Below are positions 9,709 to 20,900 of a stretch of DNA of 64,000 bases, in pieces. Each line of letters opens with the position of its first letter. Position 1 is the first letter of the stretch. The stretch is from the NCBI GenBank assembly GCA_947500555.1, contig CANMSE010000001.1, forward strand, positions 248,001-312,000, written 5' to 3'. The translations under genes were made by a program, and so were the position numbers. The notes under the pieces were generated by a model. The model was given only the letters and a program-made list of their open reading frames with translations, did not search any database and had not been told where the DNA came from. Origin of the DNA: an uncultured Fulvivirga sp. Lineage in GTDB: Bacteria; Bacteroidota; Bacteroidia; Cytophagales; Cyclobacteriaceae.

Positions 9709-11880
9709 TTAATTACCCTTTTTGATTTTGGCTATCTCAGCTGACAATTCTTCCACTTGTTGAATAGCTGTTTCTTCTCTGGTAATATCTTTTGAAATAA
9801 CCGCTGCACCAATAACGGCACCATCTTCATCTTTGACAGGAAAACATTCTGTGATGATTTTTAGAACGTTATCACCCACAGGCCGATCTTCTTTGAACCT
9901 CAATTCTTCCCCAGCTAATGTCCTTTCATAACGTTCTTTCCAGGTCTTCAAAGCATCGCCAGATAATACATCTAAAATATCCATCCCTTCACCCAATTCT
10001 ATTCCATTGGCTTTAAACCGATCTTTCAATGTTTTATTTGCATAGATTATCTTAAACTCCCGATTCATGGCGAAGTAAGTGTTATCAGTATTATTAACCA
10101 TGGCATCCAAGACCGAGCTTTTCTCACGAACAGACATTTCGAATCGCTTTTTCTCCGTTATATCTCTCGAGAATACTGAAACTCCAAGAATTTGTCCGTT
10201 GTCCTCTCTAATGGGATTAATAAAGTATTCACGGTAGGAGTCTTCACCCTGGACAGAGCTCTTCAGAACAAAATCCAAGGCCTCTCCATCTAATGCCTTA
10301 TCATAATACGCCTTCCATTCATCTCTGACATCACCAAGCATATCAAGTGCATTAGCTCCTTCACTCATATTTTCATACTGAGTGCCTTTGTACCTGTCCT
10401 TCACCACCTGATTCATAATTAAAATACGATAGTTTCGATCCATCGTAATAATAGAATCTGTCGTATTATTAATCAGTGCATTTAGATTCGCTTCTTTGTC
10501 TGCCAACTCCTTCTGTGTCCTTACCATCTCCTCTTGAGTTGCTTGCATTTCCTCCATATTTTGACGCATTTCCTCTTCCTGAGACTGCATCTCTTCTGTC
10601 ATTTGATTTGACTGTTCAAGAAGTTCTTTCGTTTGCTGGTTAGTCTGTGCCGAAATTACAGTAGATGCTATACTCTCACCTACCTTCTCAATAAACTCAA
10701 TGTCATTCTTGGTGAAAGTATCAAAGGAAGCTAGTTCGATGACACCCACGATTTCTTCATTTGATTTTAATGGCACAACCAATACACTATTAGGGTTTGC
10801 AATACCAAGTCCAGAAGTTATGTTAATGTATGAATCCGGCACATCAGTCATCATAATAGCTTTTCGCTCAACAGCAACCTGTCCAACAAGCCCCTGACCT
10901 AACTCAATCCTTTTTTCAATATATTTTTTTCTCTCGTACGCCCTGCAAGCCATCAGTTGTAAGTACTGATCATCAGAACCTTCATCTTTTTGAATAATAA
11001 AAATACCGCCTTGGTTAGCGCGCATATACTTAACTAGGTTTTGAATAACCTGATCACAAAGTTCTTCCAGATTATCAGTATTATTTCTTAAAATATCTCC
11101 AATGGAAGCAAGTCCTACGTTGACAAACTTTTCCTTAGATTCTCTATCAGCTGCTTCCACCAAGCTATTCCGCATATTCATCAATGACTCTCCTAGCCGA
11201 TCTGTCGATGACGCATCATATTCTGCATTAAGGTTCCCTTGGCTGATACTGTTGGCAAAGTCAATATTAATATCCATCAGCTTCAACTGCTGCTGCATGT
11301 TGAGATAATTGATCCCGGATTCCTTGGTTTGCTTATTTTGCAGGTTGGCCCAAAGAACGCAGAGGGCCCCATACAATGACAATATACCCATATGAATAAT
11401 CATGTTTTGATAATCTAAAACAGGCATATCATTTAACCTACCTTCAAGAAAAGAATCTGATGTGTCTAGGTAAAAAAGAAATATATAGGTAATCATAGCA
11501 TAAGCTATGTGCGGCATTAGAACTCGCCAATCTTCATAAAATAAAAGTACCGTTAACCCTACAAAGTAGAAGAACTGCATCTCATACATTCCATGCATTT
11601 GAAGTATGAATTGAACGGTGAAATTCCAGAATAAGAAGCTAACTGCCATCCGAAACAGTAAAGTATTTCGGAAAAAGGTATTCATTAGCCAATAAGTGCC
11701 TACAGATATTCCTCCCATAACAATGGCCAATATATAGGAGTCGTTGAATGAGGATAGCACTAAGCCAAGAAAGAAAAATCCATAGATGAAATACTTAACT
11801 ATTCCATCTGCTTCTTCATTTACCTTATCATGAAATGGCTTTAACTGTGCCTGATCAACAGCATTATCTTGATGCATCAA
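9709..11880 (-). CDS. Membrane PAS/GAF sensor without an output domain
   Basis: A 723-residue protein. Residues about 28-185 form roughly six membrane segments. A short HAMP-like linker (about 200-240) leads to a GAF domain (about 255-410), with phrases such as GQGLVGQVA and SVLVVPLKSNEEIVGVIEL. A Glu/Met/Gln-rich coiled coil (about 415-475) and two PAS domains (about 475-595 and 600-715) follow; both PAS domains end in a PAC-like region ending with SRDIT or SKDIT. No histidine kinase, GGDEF, MCP-signalling or DNA-binding domain follows, and the protein ends in a short helix. It may signal by protein contact or be an adaptor. Start is ATG; the upstream region is shared with the divergent DUF2846-like gene. 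Confidence 0.85.
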   Translation of the reverse strand: MMHQDNAVDQAQLKPFHDKVNEEADGIVKYFIYGFFFLGLVLSSFNDSYILAIVMGGISVGTYWLMNTFFRNTLLFRMAVSFLFWNFTVQFILQMHGMYEMQFFYFVGLTVLLFYEDWRVLMPHIAYAMITYIFLFYLDTSDSFLEGRLNDMPVLDYQNMIIHMGILSLYGALCVLWANLQNKQTKESGINYLNMQQQLKLMDINIDFANSISQGNLNAEYDASSTDRLGESLMNMRNSLVEAADRESKEKFVNVGLASIGDILRNNTDNLEELCDQVIQNLVKYMRANQGGIFIIQKDEGSDDQYLQLMACRAYERKKYIEKRIELGQGLVGQVAVERKAIMMTDVPDSYINITSGLGIANPNSVLVVPLKSNEEIVGVIELASFDTFTKNDIEFIEKVGESIASTVISAQTNQQTKELLEQSNQMTEEMQSQEEEMRQNMEEMQATQEEMVRTQKELADKEANLNALINNTTDSIITMDRNYRILIMNQVVKDRYKGTQYENMSEGANALDMLGDVRDEWKAYYDKALDGEALDFVLKSSVQGEDSYREYFINPIREDNGQILGVSVFSRDITEKKRFEMSVREKSSVLDAMVNNTDNTYFAMNREFKIIYANKTLKDRFKANGIELGEGMDILDVLSGDALKTWKERYERTLAGEELRFKEDRPVGDNVLKIITECFPVKDEDGAVIGAAVISKDITREETAIQQVEELSAEIAKIKKGN

Positions 11881-12020
11881 AATTGTATTACCCTGAGTGT
11901 GATTTTACAGGTAGCCAATATAGGTACAAACGGCAATATTTACAATTGAGAAAAATTCTACAGAAGTATAATAAAGATATGAAGAAGATCATATACATTC
12001 ACATTTTCAAGAAAATGCAA

Positions 12021-12572
12021 ATGCGTTATACAATATTTAAAATAATAATTCTCACTTTATTCATAGTTCAGTTGGGTAATGCTCAAGAGTACAAATCTCC
12101 TAAAGAAGGAAAATCTTTAGTCTATTTTGTAAGACCTTCCGGCTTAGGTGCTTTGATTAATTTCAAATATTTTGATGGTGAGCAATATCTTGGAAAATTT
12201 AATGGGAGCAATTATATCATTTATGAATGCAATCCTGGTGAGCATTTATTCTGGGCATCAGCAGAAAACAGAGAGTTTGTTGAGGCTGACCTTCGTGAGA
12301 ATAGTGTTTATATTATTGAAGCTCGACCTATGATGGGAGCAATAAAAGCACGCATATCACTAATTCCTATTGAAGTAGATAATGTAAAAGCTATGAAAAA
12401 AATAAACAGGCTTTTATCAAGGAAAGAAGCTAAGAAAATGGATTCCACGACCTTAGAACGAGATTCGAAAAAATTTGAATATTATATTAAAAATGGACTT
12501 AAAAGACATCAGGAGTTAACGAATTCAAATAAAAAAATTAAACAACTAAGAGCAGAGATGCACCATAACTAA
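12021..12572 (+). CDS. Secreted DUF2846-like protein
   Basis: The protein has 183 residues from the ATG at 12021, which produces a clean signal peptide ending GNA-QEYK. An ATG 6 bp earlier is equally possible. The longer open frame reaches back into the divergent sensor gene and is unlikely. The mature part resembles DUF2846: YFVRPSGLGALINFKYF, then DGEQYLGKFNGSNY and CNPGEHLFW, a pattern expected of a small beta-sandwich. A basic helical tail follows (about 125-183). The stop overlaps the next start as TAATG, so both are one unit. Function unknown. Confidence 0.7.
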   Translation: MRYTIFKIIILTLFIVQLGNAQEYKSPKEGKSLVYFVRPSGLGALINFKYFDGEQYLGKFNGSNYIIYECNPGEHLFWASAENREFVEADLRENSVYIIEARPMMGAIKARISLIPIEVDNVKAMKKINRLLSRKEAKKMDSTTLERDSKKFEYYIKNGLKRHQELTNSNKKIKQLRAEMHHN

Positions 12573-13099
12573 TGAAAAAAGTTGTTCCCATACTTCTGGT
12601 AATTCTAATTACAATAAATCAATCGGTAGCTCAATCTTCCGATAAAAACAGTGCGACATTTGGGGTAGGTCTTGGACTTCCTTATGGAGGAATTGGAGCA
12701 AGACTTGGATACAATGTCGCGGATAATTTTAATTTATTCGGTGGTGTTGGGTATAATTTTGATGGTGCTGGTTATAATTTTGGATTACTGTACTCTTTTC
12801 CTACAGAAAAAAGATCTGAATTTTATTTAGACGCAATGTATGGCACAAATGCAGTCATTTTGGTCGAAGGTGTAGGTACCGAAGATTTATCAGAATCGTA
12901 CACAGGTTTGTCATTTGGTGCAGGTTTTAAAATAAACTCTTTGAGTAAGGAAGGATCTTATTGGGATATTGGGCTAATTGTTCCTCTTCGTTCCTCCGAC
13001 TACCAAGATGATGTAGATGTCATTAAAAATAATCCTGCAATTGATTTTACAGAAGCCTGGCCAATATTAATTGTTGTAGGCTATAACTTCTCCTTATAA
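12572..13099 (+). CDS. Small outer-membrane beta-barrel-like protein
   Basis: A 175-residue protein with a signal peptide ending VAQ-SSDK. The rest is a series of alternating glycine- and aromatic-rich strands (for example GVGLGLPYGGIGARLGYNV and GGVGYNFDGAGYNF), ending in a terminal aromatic strand VGYNFSL. That pattern fits an 8-stranded OmpA/OmpW-like barrel. It is translationally coupled to the DUF2846-like gene (1-bp overlap), so the two exported proteins probably act together at the envelope. No specific family is recognised. Confidence 0.72.
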   Translation: MKKVVPILLVILITINQSVAQSSDKNSATFGVGLGLPYGGIGARLGYNVADNFNLFGGVGYNFDGAGYNFGLLYSFPTEKRSEFYLDAMYGTNAVILVEGVGTEDLSESYTGLSFGAGFKINSLSKEGSYWDIGLIVPLRSSDYQDDVDVIKNNPAIDFTEAWPILIVVGYNFSL

Positions 13100-13103
13100 A
13101 ATT

Positions 13104-13691
13104 CTAAACACCCTCAGCTTCCACCGACTTAACCTCAGGGAGCATACGTTGCATGAGGTTTTCAATACCTGCCTTTAGGGTTACGGTAGAGGATGGGCAT
13201 CCACTACAGGAGCCTTGAAGCAGGACTTTGAGCACTCCGTCTTCGAACGAATGAAAAGTAATAGCTCCGCCATCTTGTTCTACTGCCGGACGAATATATT
13301 CATCCAAAATTTCCTTTATCTTCTTAACAGATTCGGAATCAGACTCATCAATCTGGTTATTGTCACTTACTTCGTTGACTACCATCTTACCTTCTTCCAA
13401 ATAGGTCTTGATTATCGTCTTAATATCTTCTCTTATCTCTAACCAATCGCGATCATCAGACTTGGTAACAGTAACAAAATTGCTCATAAAAAATACGCGC
13501 TCAACATAATCTAATTCAAATAGTTGAAGCGCTAAAGGAGAATCTTTTGCCTCTTCTTTAGTCGGAAAATCCAGGCTGATACCATCAGGCAGTAACATGA
13601 AGTTTGCAACAAATTTCATGGAGTTTGGGTTAGGATTAGCCTCCATGTATAGGTTAACCGCTCTTGTTGAATTTATATTAGTCGCTTGCAT
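13104..13691 (-). CDS. Nfu-type iron-sulfur scaffold/carrier protein
   Basis: A 195-residue protein with two domains. The N-terminal Nfu_N domain spans about 10-95 and contains ANPNPNSMKFV. The C-terminal NifU domain spans about 120-190 and contains the cluster-binding GSCSGCPSS (CxxC). Such proteins hold and pass [4Fe-4S] clusters to apo-enzymes in the cytoplasm. The layout matches Bacteroidota and mitochondrial NFU1 rather than nitrogen-fixation NifU. It lies 49 bp downstream of the symporter gene and is convergent with the barrel gene. Confidence 0.92.
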   Translation of the reverse strand: MQATNINSTRAVNLYMEANPNPNSMKFVANFMLLPDGISLDFPTKEEAKDSPLALQLFELDYVERVFFMSNFVTVTKSDDRDWLEIREDIKTIIKTYLEEGKMVVNEVSDNNQIDESDSESVKKIKEILDEYIRPAVEQDGGAITFHSFEDGVLKVLLQGSCSGCPSSTVTLKAGIENLMQRMLPEVKSVEAEGV

Positions 13692-13740
13692 GATTTCTTA
13701 TTGTTTGAATTAGATAACAATACTGGTGACACTTAGTTCC

Positions 13741-15102
13741 CTAGCGAAACTGTTCAATATCACTTTCTTTTACTGTTACTTCTAAATGGTCTTCTGAATT
13801 GAGTTGATCTTCATTTATTCCGTAGCTCAATTCGCCTTCACTACTAGCTATTAACATGGAAACTGTTGCGTCACCCGTCACGTTTACAACCGTTCTACAC
13901 ATATCAAGTGGCCGATCCAAGGCAATTATAAGAGCTAATCCAGCGGGGTCAACTCCAATGGCTCCTAAAACGATAACTAACATTATTAGCCCGGCACCAG
14001 GTACCGCTGCAGCTCCTATTGATGAAAGTGTTGCAGTAAGCACAATGGTTAGTTGATCAACTAAACTGAGATCATGACCAAAGGCCACCGCGATAAAAAC
14101 TGCAGAAATCGCCTGGTGAATGCTCGTTCCATCCATATTGATGGTAGCGCCCATGGGTAACACAAAACTTGCTACTTCTTCCGAAACTCCCAGTTTTTTT
14201 TGTACTCGGTCCATGGTTACAGGCAAGGTAGCAGCACTGGAACTTGTTGAAAATGCCAACAATTGAGCGGGGAAAATTCCTTTGAAAAAATCTTTGTATT
14301 TCACTTTCGTGAAAATTGTGATGATGGTCGGATAAAAAACAAAAATCATAAACGCCAGACCGAAAAGTACGCTTAAACCGTATACACCTAATGCTTTAAA
14401 CAACCCGAAGGCACTGGAAGGGTCTTCCCCAGCTACATCAACTATAAGACCTGCGAGCAATGCAAAAACACCTATAGGCGAATATTTCATAATAATTTCT
14501 ACCATACGTAATATGACAGAATTGGTCCCACTGAAAAAGGCTTTTACAGGGGTCATTTCTTTTACGGGAGTCATAATCATAGCAATACCAAAAAGTATAG
14601 CAAAAAATATAACCTGCAGCATATTTCCATTACTAGAAACTGAACCAAAAATATTATCTGGAACAATATCTACTAATAGATCTAAAGGTCCAGATTCTTC
14701 AACACTAGCAGCAGATTCTTGTTTTGAGAGCGCATCGGGTGCAAACTTCTCACGAAGTTCTTCTCGCTTGTCTTCAGCCAAATAAGACCCCGGATTTATG
14801 ACATTGGCAATACCTAAAGCCAAGGTAATTGCCAGTACTGTTGTGACTAAATACAACCCTACTGTTTTACCCCCAATACGTGATAGTTTTGCCATATCCG
14901 TAAGGTTGGAAATCCCATCAATGAGCGAAACCAATATCAATGGAATAGCGATCAGTTTCAGCATTTTGACGAAAATGGTTCCAAAAGGCTTTATCCAATC
15001 TATGATGAACGGTCCAAAACCACTGAAAATTGCGATTAACCCAAGTATAACACCTAGGATCATGGCTATACCAATCTGAGCGACTAATGATACTTTTTTC
15101 AT
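13741..15102 (-). CDS. Dicarboxylate/amino acid:cation symporter (DAACS)
   Basis: A 453-residue multispanning symporter of the GltP/DctA/EAAT family. The serine-rich hairpin reads STSSSAATLPV. The TM7 motif contains NMDGTS. The HP2 region contains AAVPGAGLIML, and TM8 contains DRPLDMCRTVVNVTGDA, where the Asp and Arg contact the substrate in the family. It imports C4-dicarboxylates or Glu/Asp with Na+ or H+; which one cannot be read with certainty. A C-terminal acidic tail of about 40 residues is present. It begins 11 bp after aroC stops, so it is probably co-transcribed with batD and aroC. Confidence 0.92.
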   Translation of the reverse strand: MKKVSLVAQIGIAMILGVILGLIAIFSGFGPFIIDWIKPFGTIFVKMLKLIAIPLILVSLIDGISNLTDMAKLSRIGGKTVGLYLVTTVLAITLALGIANVINPGSYLAEDKREELREKFAPDALSKQESAASVEESGPLDLLVDIVPDNIFGSVSSNGNMLQVIFFAILFGIAMIMTPVKEMTPVKAFFSGTNSVILRMVEIIMKYSPIGVFALLAGLIVDVAGEDPSSAFGLFKALGVYGLSVLFGLAFMIFVFYPTIITIFTKVKYKDFFKGIFPAQLLAFSTSSSAATLPVTMDRVQKKLGVSEEVASFVLPMGATINMDGTSIHQAISAVFIAVAFGHDLSLVDQLTIVLTATLSSIGAAAVPGAGLIMLVIVLGAIGVDPAGLALIIALDRPLDMCRTVVNVTGDATVSMLIASSEGELSYGINEDQLNSEDHLEVTVKESDIEQFR

Positions 15103-15113
15103 AGAATTAAAAA

Positions 15114-16190
15114 CTAAGGTAATTTAGACGTTTGGCTAATCATATAAAAGTCAGCAATCACTAATGCTGCCATTGCCTCAACTATTGGTACTGCTCTGGG
15201 CACAACACACGGATCGTGTCTTCCTTTTCCAGAAACCTTAACATTTTCACCCTTTTCATTTACACTATCTTGATCTTTCATGATAGTAGCCACTGGCTTG
15301 AAAGCTACATTGAAATAAATGTCCTCACCATTTGATATCCCACCTTGAATACCACCAGAATGATTGGTTTTAGTCTTAATTGACTCTCCATCATTTACTA
15401 TCTCATCATTGTGCTCTGAACCAAGCATTTTTACACCTTCAAAGCCACTTCCATATTCAAAACCTTTGACCGCATTAATGCTCAACATCGCTTTACCAAG
15501 CTCACTATGAAGTTTATCAAATACCGGTTCGCCTAAACCAACTGGAACACCTCGAATTACACCAGTAACGACACCTCCAATAGTATCTCTATTTTTTCGA
15601 GTGGTATCAATAAGTTCAATCATTTGATTTGCGGTGTCGGTATCTGGACAGCGTACTATATTAGTCTCTGTTTTAGTCAGATCTAGTTCCGTGTAATCAG
15701 GTGCTTTTATCTCACCTACCTGAGAAACAAAAGCATCGATATGAATTTGATACTTATTAACAAGCATTTTGGCTATAGCACCTGCTGCGACTCTCGCTGC
15801 CGTTTCTCTTGCTGAACTCCTACCACCACCACGATAATCCCTTATTCCATACTTTTGCTGATAAGTGTAGTCGGCATGAGAAGGTCTAAATTGGTCTGAT
15901 ATATGTGAATAGTCCTTACTTTTCTGATCCTTATTGGGAATTATTATTGTAATAGGCATGCCCGTGGAAATACCTTCAAATACCCCTGAAAGAATCTCGA
16001 ACTTGTCTTCTTCCTTACGTTGAGTAGTAATTTTAGACTGCCCAGGCTTTCGTCTGTCCAATTCCTCTTGAATAAAGTTTTCATCAATGGCCAGTCCTGC
16101 AGGACAGCCATCAATAATAACACCTATAGCCTTGCCATGTGATTCACCAAAAGTCGTTATTCTGAAAAGATGGCCAAATGAATTTCCCAA
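15114..16190 (-). CDS. aroC: Chorismate synthase
   Basis: The 358-residue protein has the usual length. It removes phosphate from EPSP to give chorismate, using reduced FMN, as the last step of the shikimate pathway. Family signatures include [18 protein letters not shown] at the N-terminus, [16 protein letters not shown] (about 120-135) and [18 protein letters not shown] near the C-terminus. It starts 14 bp after the batD stop and is followed 11 bp later by the symporter gene. Assignment is secure. Confidence 0.97.
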   Translation of the reverse strand: MGNSFGHLFRITTFGESHGKAIGVIIDGCPAGLAIDENFIQEELDRRKPGQSKITTQRKEEDKFEILSGVFEGISTGMPITIIIPNKDQKSKDYSHISDQFRPSHADYTYQQKYGIRDYRGGGRSSARETAARVAAGAIAKMLVNKYQIHIDAFVSQVGEIKAPDYTELDLTKTETNIVRCPDTDTANQMIELIDTTRKNRDTIGGVVTGVIRGVPVGLGEPVFDKLHSELGKAMLSINAVKGFEYGSGFEGVKMLGSEHNDEIVNDGESIKTKTNHSGGIQGGISNGEDIYFNVAFKPVATIMKDQDSVNEKGENVKVSGKGRHDPCVVPRAVPIVEAMAALVIADFYMISQTSKLP

Positions 16191-16204
16191 AAGAAGAAAT
16201 GAGT

Positions 16205-17656
16205 TTATTTTTTAATTAGAATGACTGCTGAGGTTACTAACATAGCCAAAATTAAAAGGTTGACAAATAGTTGTATCCACTCAAATCTATCCGTTTTTAC
16301 CAGTGTGTTATCTGCGAATTCTATTTGATCGTAAAATGACCCCAAATCATTTGATTGGATAGATTCATTCTTCTTGCTTTCACCAGTAACATTAATAACT
16401 TGAGTTGATTTTAGAGTATCGTATTTTTCAGTTTGTGGATTAAAAAAGACCCACTGAAAATAGTCTCCCAAATTATATGTCCCAGGCTCTTTAGGTATAC
16501 CATAATAGCCAAAAGCCTTTGAGCCTGAAACTCTACCTACCCTGCGGTTGATGTTTTGTGTAATGTTAGGTTCGTAGAAATCAAAATTCTCGTTGTCAGG
16601 TATTTGTGGTTTGTTTACTGCTGAAACATTACCCTCACCATAGACATTGAAATTGTATGAAAAACTCTGACCTGTTTCTACTGACTTAGCATTAATATTT
16701 TCATCCAAATGATAATCCCCAACAGCTACCAAATCCTTTAATGGGTGCTCTGGCAGTTCCTTAACTTTCACTTTTCGAGGCTTTGAATAAAATGTTTTGA
16801 AATCCTCTTTTCTATTTTGACCAAAAAAAGAAGGGTTCTTTGCCACTTTAAACTTTATCATTTTCAAACCTACCCTTGGGAAGGTAATATCTTCTGCGTT
16901 CAACGGATAAAAAGTGCCTTGATAAATTTTATATTGTGTATAGCGCTTCCTTTTTATTTCGACAGACTCACCATTAATATTTTCAATATTAAAATTCTCT
17001 TCCCAACAATTCTCTGGTCTCACATCTTTAAGGATACTCGAAAGTTGCTTTCCCAGTTCATGAAATTGTAAAGGAGCTTGATTATTTTCTGCAACATAAA
17101 AAGACAATGATGCTGTGACTCCCTCACCTACATAAATTTCACTTTTATTAGTGGTTAAGGCTAAAAAAGCATCTTCATCTACATCAATAAATTCTGTTTC
17201 TCCACCTCTATTTCGAAAGTTATCAAACGGATCATGATCAAATAAGCTTCTGAAAGGATCTCTGCTTCGTTGCCGCTGAACCGGTGGACCAACTTTAACT
17301 ACTGTTCCTTTTGAACTAACTTTTTTTCCATTGACGGTTATTGTAAAACCAGGTATACTTACTGTCCCCTGACCTAAAGGCACATAGGTCATAGTAATAC
17401 TTTGAGAGGAAGAGACCTGACCATTAATAATCTGGGTACTTGAAGAAGAAGAGGTACCACGCATTTGAAACCCTTTAATCTCAGGAAAATTATCATAAGT
17501 TTTAAGCCTTTCGTTAGAGACAGTAAGCGTGATAGTCCACGCCTGGTTTTCCCCAATTTCTTTAGGACCTAATTGTATGCTAATCTCTTGAGCAAACAAC
17601 TGGCTACTAAAAAGCAGCATAACAGTAGCATATAGAAATCTTAATCTAATTTTCAT
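16205..17656 (-). CDS. batD: BatD-family protein
   Basis: A 483-residue exported protein. The signal peptide ends LFA-QEIS. A repeated beta-sandwich pattern of the BatD/oxygen-tolerance family follows: [20 protein letters not shown] and later [16 protein letters not shown] single C-terminal membrane segment (about 460-481) ends in IKK. BatD is normally encoded with batA, batB and MoxR-type ATPase genes. None is present here, and it heads a unit with aroC and a symporter. It is shorter than many BatD proteins (about 550-600 residues). The link to aerotolerance is family-based and unproven here. Confidence 0.82.
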   Translation of the reverse strand: MKIRLRFLYATVMLLFSSQLFAQEISIQLGPKEIGENQAWTITLTVSNERLKTYDNFPEIKGFQMRGTSSSSSTQIINGQVSSSQSITMTYVPLGQGTVSIPGFTITVNGKKVSSKGTVVKVGPPVQRQRSRDPFRSLFDHDPFDNFRNRGGETEFIDVDEDAFLALTTNKSEIYVGEGVTASLSFYVAENNQAPLQFHELGKQLSSILKDVRPENCWEENFNIENINGESVEIKRKRYTQYKIYQGTFYPLNAEDITFPRVGLKMIKFKVAKNPSFFGQNRKEDFKTFYSKPRKVKVKELPEHPLKDLVAVGDYHLDENINAKSVETGQSFSYNFNVYGEGNVSAVNKPQIPDNENFDFYEPNITQNINRRVGRVSGSKAFGYYGIPKEPGTYNLGDYFQWVFFNPQTEKYDTLKSTQVINVTGESKKNESIQSNDLGSFYDQIEFADNTLVKTDRFEWIQLFVNLLILAMLVTSAVILIKK

Positions 17657-17792
17657 TTTACTTTCCAGTAATTTGAATCTTTATCTAATAAACTTGCGTA
17701 CAAATTTAGACCAAACCTGATTAGCAGTAAACGAATACTATGCTAAAGGTTGTTAAAATTGATAATCAGTATCTCTCAAACAAATGATCAAT

Positions 17793-17972
17793 ATGCTAGA
17801 TTACGTTAAAGTCATTCTCTTGAAGGTAAGTTTTGATGTCAAATTGTTTGAAAAGGAGCTGAAAAAAGGATTGAAAACTTTAGTCCGAGAAGAGATTGAA
17901 GAATTACAAAACTGGTGCTACATACAATTCGGCCCATCATATCAGCCCGTACTTCAGAGATGTTTTAATTGA
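17793..17972 (+). CDS. Small hypothetical protein, helix-rich
   Basis: The protein has 59 residues from the ATG at 17793, or 62 from the ATG at 17784. It is predicted helical and amphipathic, with a positively charged middle (KELKKGLKTLVREEI) and a conserved-looking C-terminal half ELQNWCYIQFG. No membrane segment or signal peptide is evident. I have an impression that similar short proteins occur in other Cytophagales, but I cannot check this here. It sits alone between the divergent batD promoter region and the convergent sensor-kinase gene, overlapping the latter's 3' end by 8 bp. Function unknown. Confidence 0.6.
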   Translation: MLDYVKVILLKVSFDVKLFEKELKKGLKTLVREEIEELQNWCYIQFGPSYQPVLQRCFN

Positions 17973-20900
17973 TTTGAGCGAACTCAATTAGAAACAGAGC
18001 TCCGTCACCAGGTTCACTTTCACACCATATCTTTCCATTCATAGCCTCTACATATTTTTTGGCAATTGCGAGGCCTAAGCCGCTGGAATCTTCGTTATTA
18101 GTAGGCTTAGCGGTCAGTTTTGTATATCGGTCGAATAAAAATTTCATATCCTTCTTTGTTACTCCTGGCCCCTGATCTTTTACACTGATTCTTACCATAG
18201 TATCTTCAGAGATCACTTTTATGATAACCTCTTTATTTCTTGAGGAAAATTTGATTGCATTGGATAATATGTTTTCTAAAATCTGAATCAGATAATTTTT
18301 GTCCACTTTGATTTGAAGCTTATCATCTGAAAAGATTGTTTTTATCTCAATGTTTTTATTATCTGCGACCACTGCCATTGTACTCAGCACTTCATCCACA
18401 ATATTTTTTACTGGAGTTACTACCAGCTGCATATTCAGTTTATTGGCATCAATTGCATTAGTGTCCAGCACTTTACCTATCATAGATCGCTGGCGGTCTA
18501 CTAAATCATCAATAAGATCAATTGAGTTAACAGTCTCTTTATTCAAGTCAGGGTTGATCATTTTTATTATTGAAGCAAGGCCCTTGATCTGGTTCAAAGG
18601 GCTTCTTAAGTCATGAGCAACAATTTGAATTAGCTCGTTTTTCTCCTCATTCAGAGCAATTAGTTTATTATTCTGATCTGTGATATTTTCTTTTTGATCA
18701 ATGATTTCCTGTTGATGCTCCAAAACCTCTCTTGTTCTTTCTTTTACAATGAGTTCAAGATCATCCTTCTGCTTCTTAATACTTCTAATTCTGAATCTAT
18801 ATAATAGTACCAGCAATGTAGCAATCACCAGTAGTAGTGAAATTTTAAAAACCAGACTATTCCACCAGGGAGTAAGGATAACAATATGAATGTAATCACC
18901 ACTTTCATTCCATAACGAACTGTTATTTGAACCTACTACTTTAAACGTATATTCTCCGGGAGGAACATTTGTATAATTCGCATATCTAAATTCGGAAGCA
19001 TCATTCCATTCACTATCAAAATTTTCTAGTTTATACTTCAACTTATTACTCTCAGCATCAGCGTAATTCAGTACCACTAAACCAAAAGAAAAAAAGTTTT
19101 GATCATGGTTAAGAATTATAGTATCAGTTTCCTCAGGTACTCTGGTGAGCAAGTTGTATTCATCAAGAGGGTTAACAACTTCATTAAAAAGCCTGAACTC
19201 ATTGATGTGTACAGGGGGCACAAGATCATTATCCACCACATTTTCTGAAAAGAAGCTTACAATATAAAAACCCCCTAGAAAAATCTCTCCTTTATCATTT
19301 TTGTAGTATGCTCGACTATTAAATTCCTCGTCTTCGAAGTAATTTTTAAAGTTGGTCGACTCAGTATCAAATTTAGATATCCCTTCATTATGGCTCATCC
19401 ATAAATTACCAAATTCATCACTTAGAACACAATACAACGAGCTATTGGCTAACCCATCTGATTCATCATAATGAATGAATGTCTCACTTTCTTTATCGAA
19501 TTTATTAAGCCCACCACCATATGTTGCTATCCATAGGTTCTTACCATCATCGTACATATGAGAAACTCTATCATTGGATAGGCTATTCGGATTATCCATA
19601 TCATTGTAATAGTGCTTATAGACTTTATTTTTAGAATCATAGCGATCAAATCCTGCGGATGAAAATCCTATCCAATAAACCCCCTGATCATCCTCGAGAA
19701 TTACTGAAACATCATTCGAACTTAGAGCTATATTATCATCTAAAGCTTTAAAATTACCCGTGCCTCTATTTAAAATATTCAGCCCGCCACGGGTACATAC
19801 CCAAAAATTATCTTTCGAATCTTCATAAATGTAGTTGATCCGTCCAGGACTAATACTTTCCGGATCATTTTTGGTGGAAATAAATCTGGTAAAGGTGTCT
19901 TCTTGTGAATTGTATCGATTCAAACCATTATCAGTACCAACCCAGATGGTCTCTTGCTTATCAACATATAAAAATGTGATTCCAGTGCTGCTGAGAGATG
20001 TAGGCTTTTCTGAATGGATATAGGTAGTAGTTTCAAGTGTTTTTCTGTTGATTTTCTTTAACCCATCAACGGAGGATCCTGACCAAATGAAATCATGCTG
20101 ATCAACACAAAGTGCATGAATATCTCCATTTTTAGCTATTAATTCATCATTTAGATCAGTACTCAAAACCTTAAACATATCACTATTGTGATCAATTCTA
20201 TTTAGACCTCCTCTGAGTCCTACCCAAACATCTGAGGAGGCATCTCTGTATATCGACTTAACTCTGGGAAATGCCACCTTAAAAGGCGTATACTTTTTAG
20301 ACTCCATATTAAAAGTGTAAAGACCTCCTCCATCTGTTCCAATCCAAAGGGTATTTTCTTCCTTCCCCAAAATACTCATGATTTGATTGTTGACAACTGA
20401 GGAACCTGTTTGAGAATTATTGTGATAAGATTCAAAGGATTCATCTTCAACATTCATGAGATTCAGCCCACCACCATTTGTCCCTACCCACAAGATGCCT
20501 ACATCATTTGACCATAAAGAAAGAATGACGTCATTTGAAGGGCCTTTAAAACCCTTGACTGAATGGCCTTGGTACCTTTGAAAGGTTTTTTTCTCTGCAT
20601 TAAATTTATTCAACCCTGAATCAGTCCCTATCCATAGAATATCATTTAAATCAACAAACAAGCAATTTACATTATCACTTGAAATTGAACTCTTGTCGTC
20701 TTGATTATTGACGTACCTCTCAAAAGAATCTGAGTTTACATTCAATTTATTGAGCCCTCCTCCCATAGTACCTACCCAGATTGTGCCGTCAGACGTCTGA
20801 GCGATTGAACTAACCCAATCGCCTCCTATTGAGTTATCTTTATCAGGGTCGTGATTATAGTATTGAAAAACACCTGTTTCTATATTGTATTTATTTAGTC

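Noticed and set aside
11835..12020. Longer N-terminus for the DUF2846-like protein
   Set aside because: It overlaps the divergent sensor gene and hides the clean signal peptide that begins at 12021.
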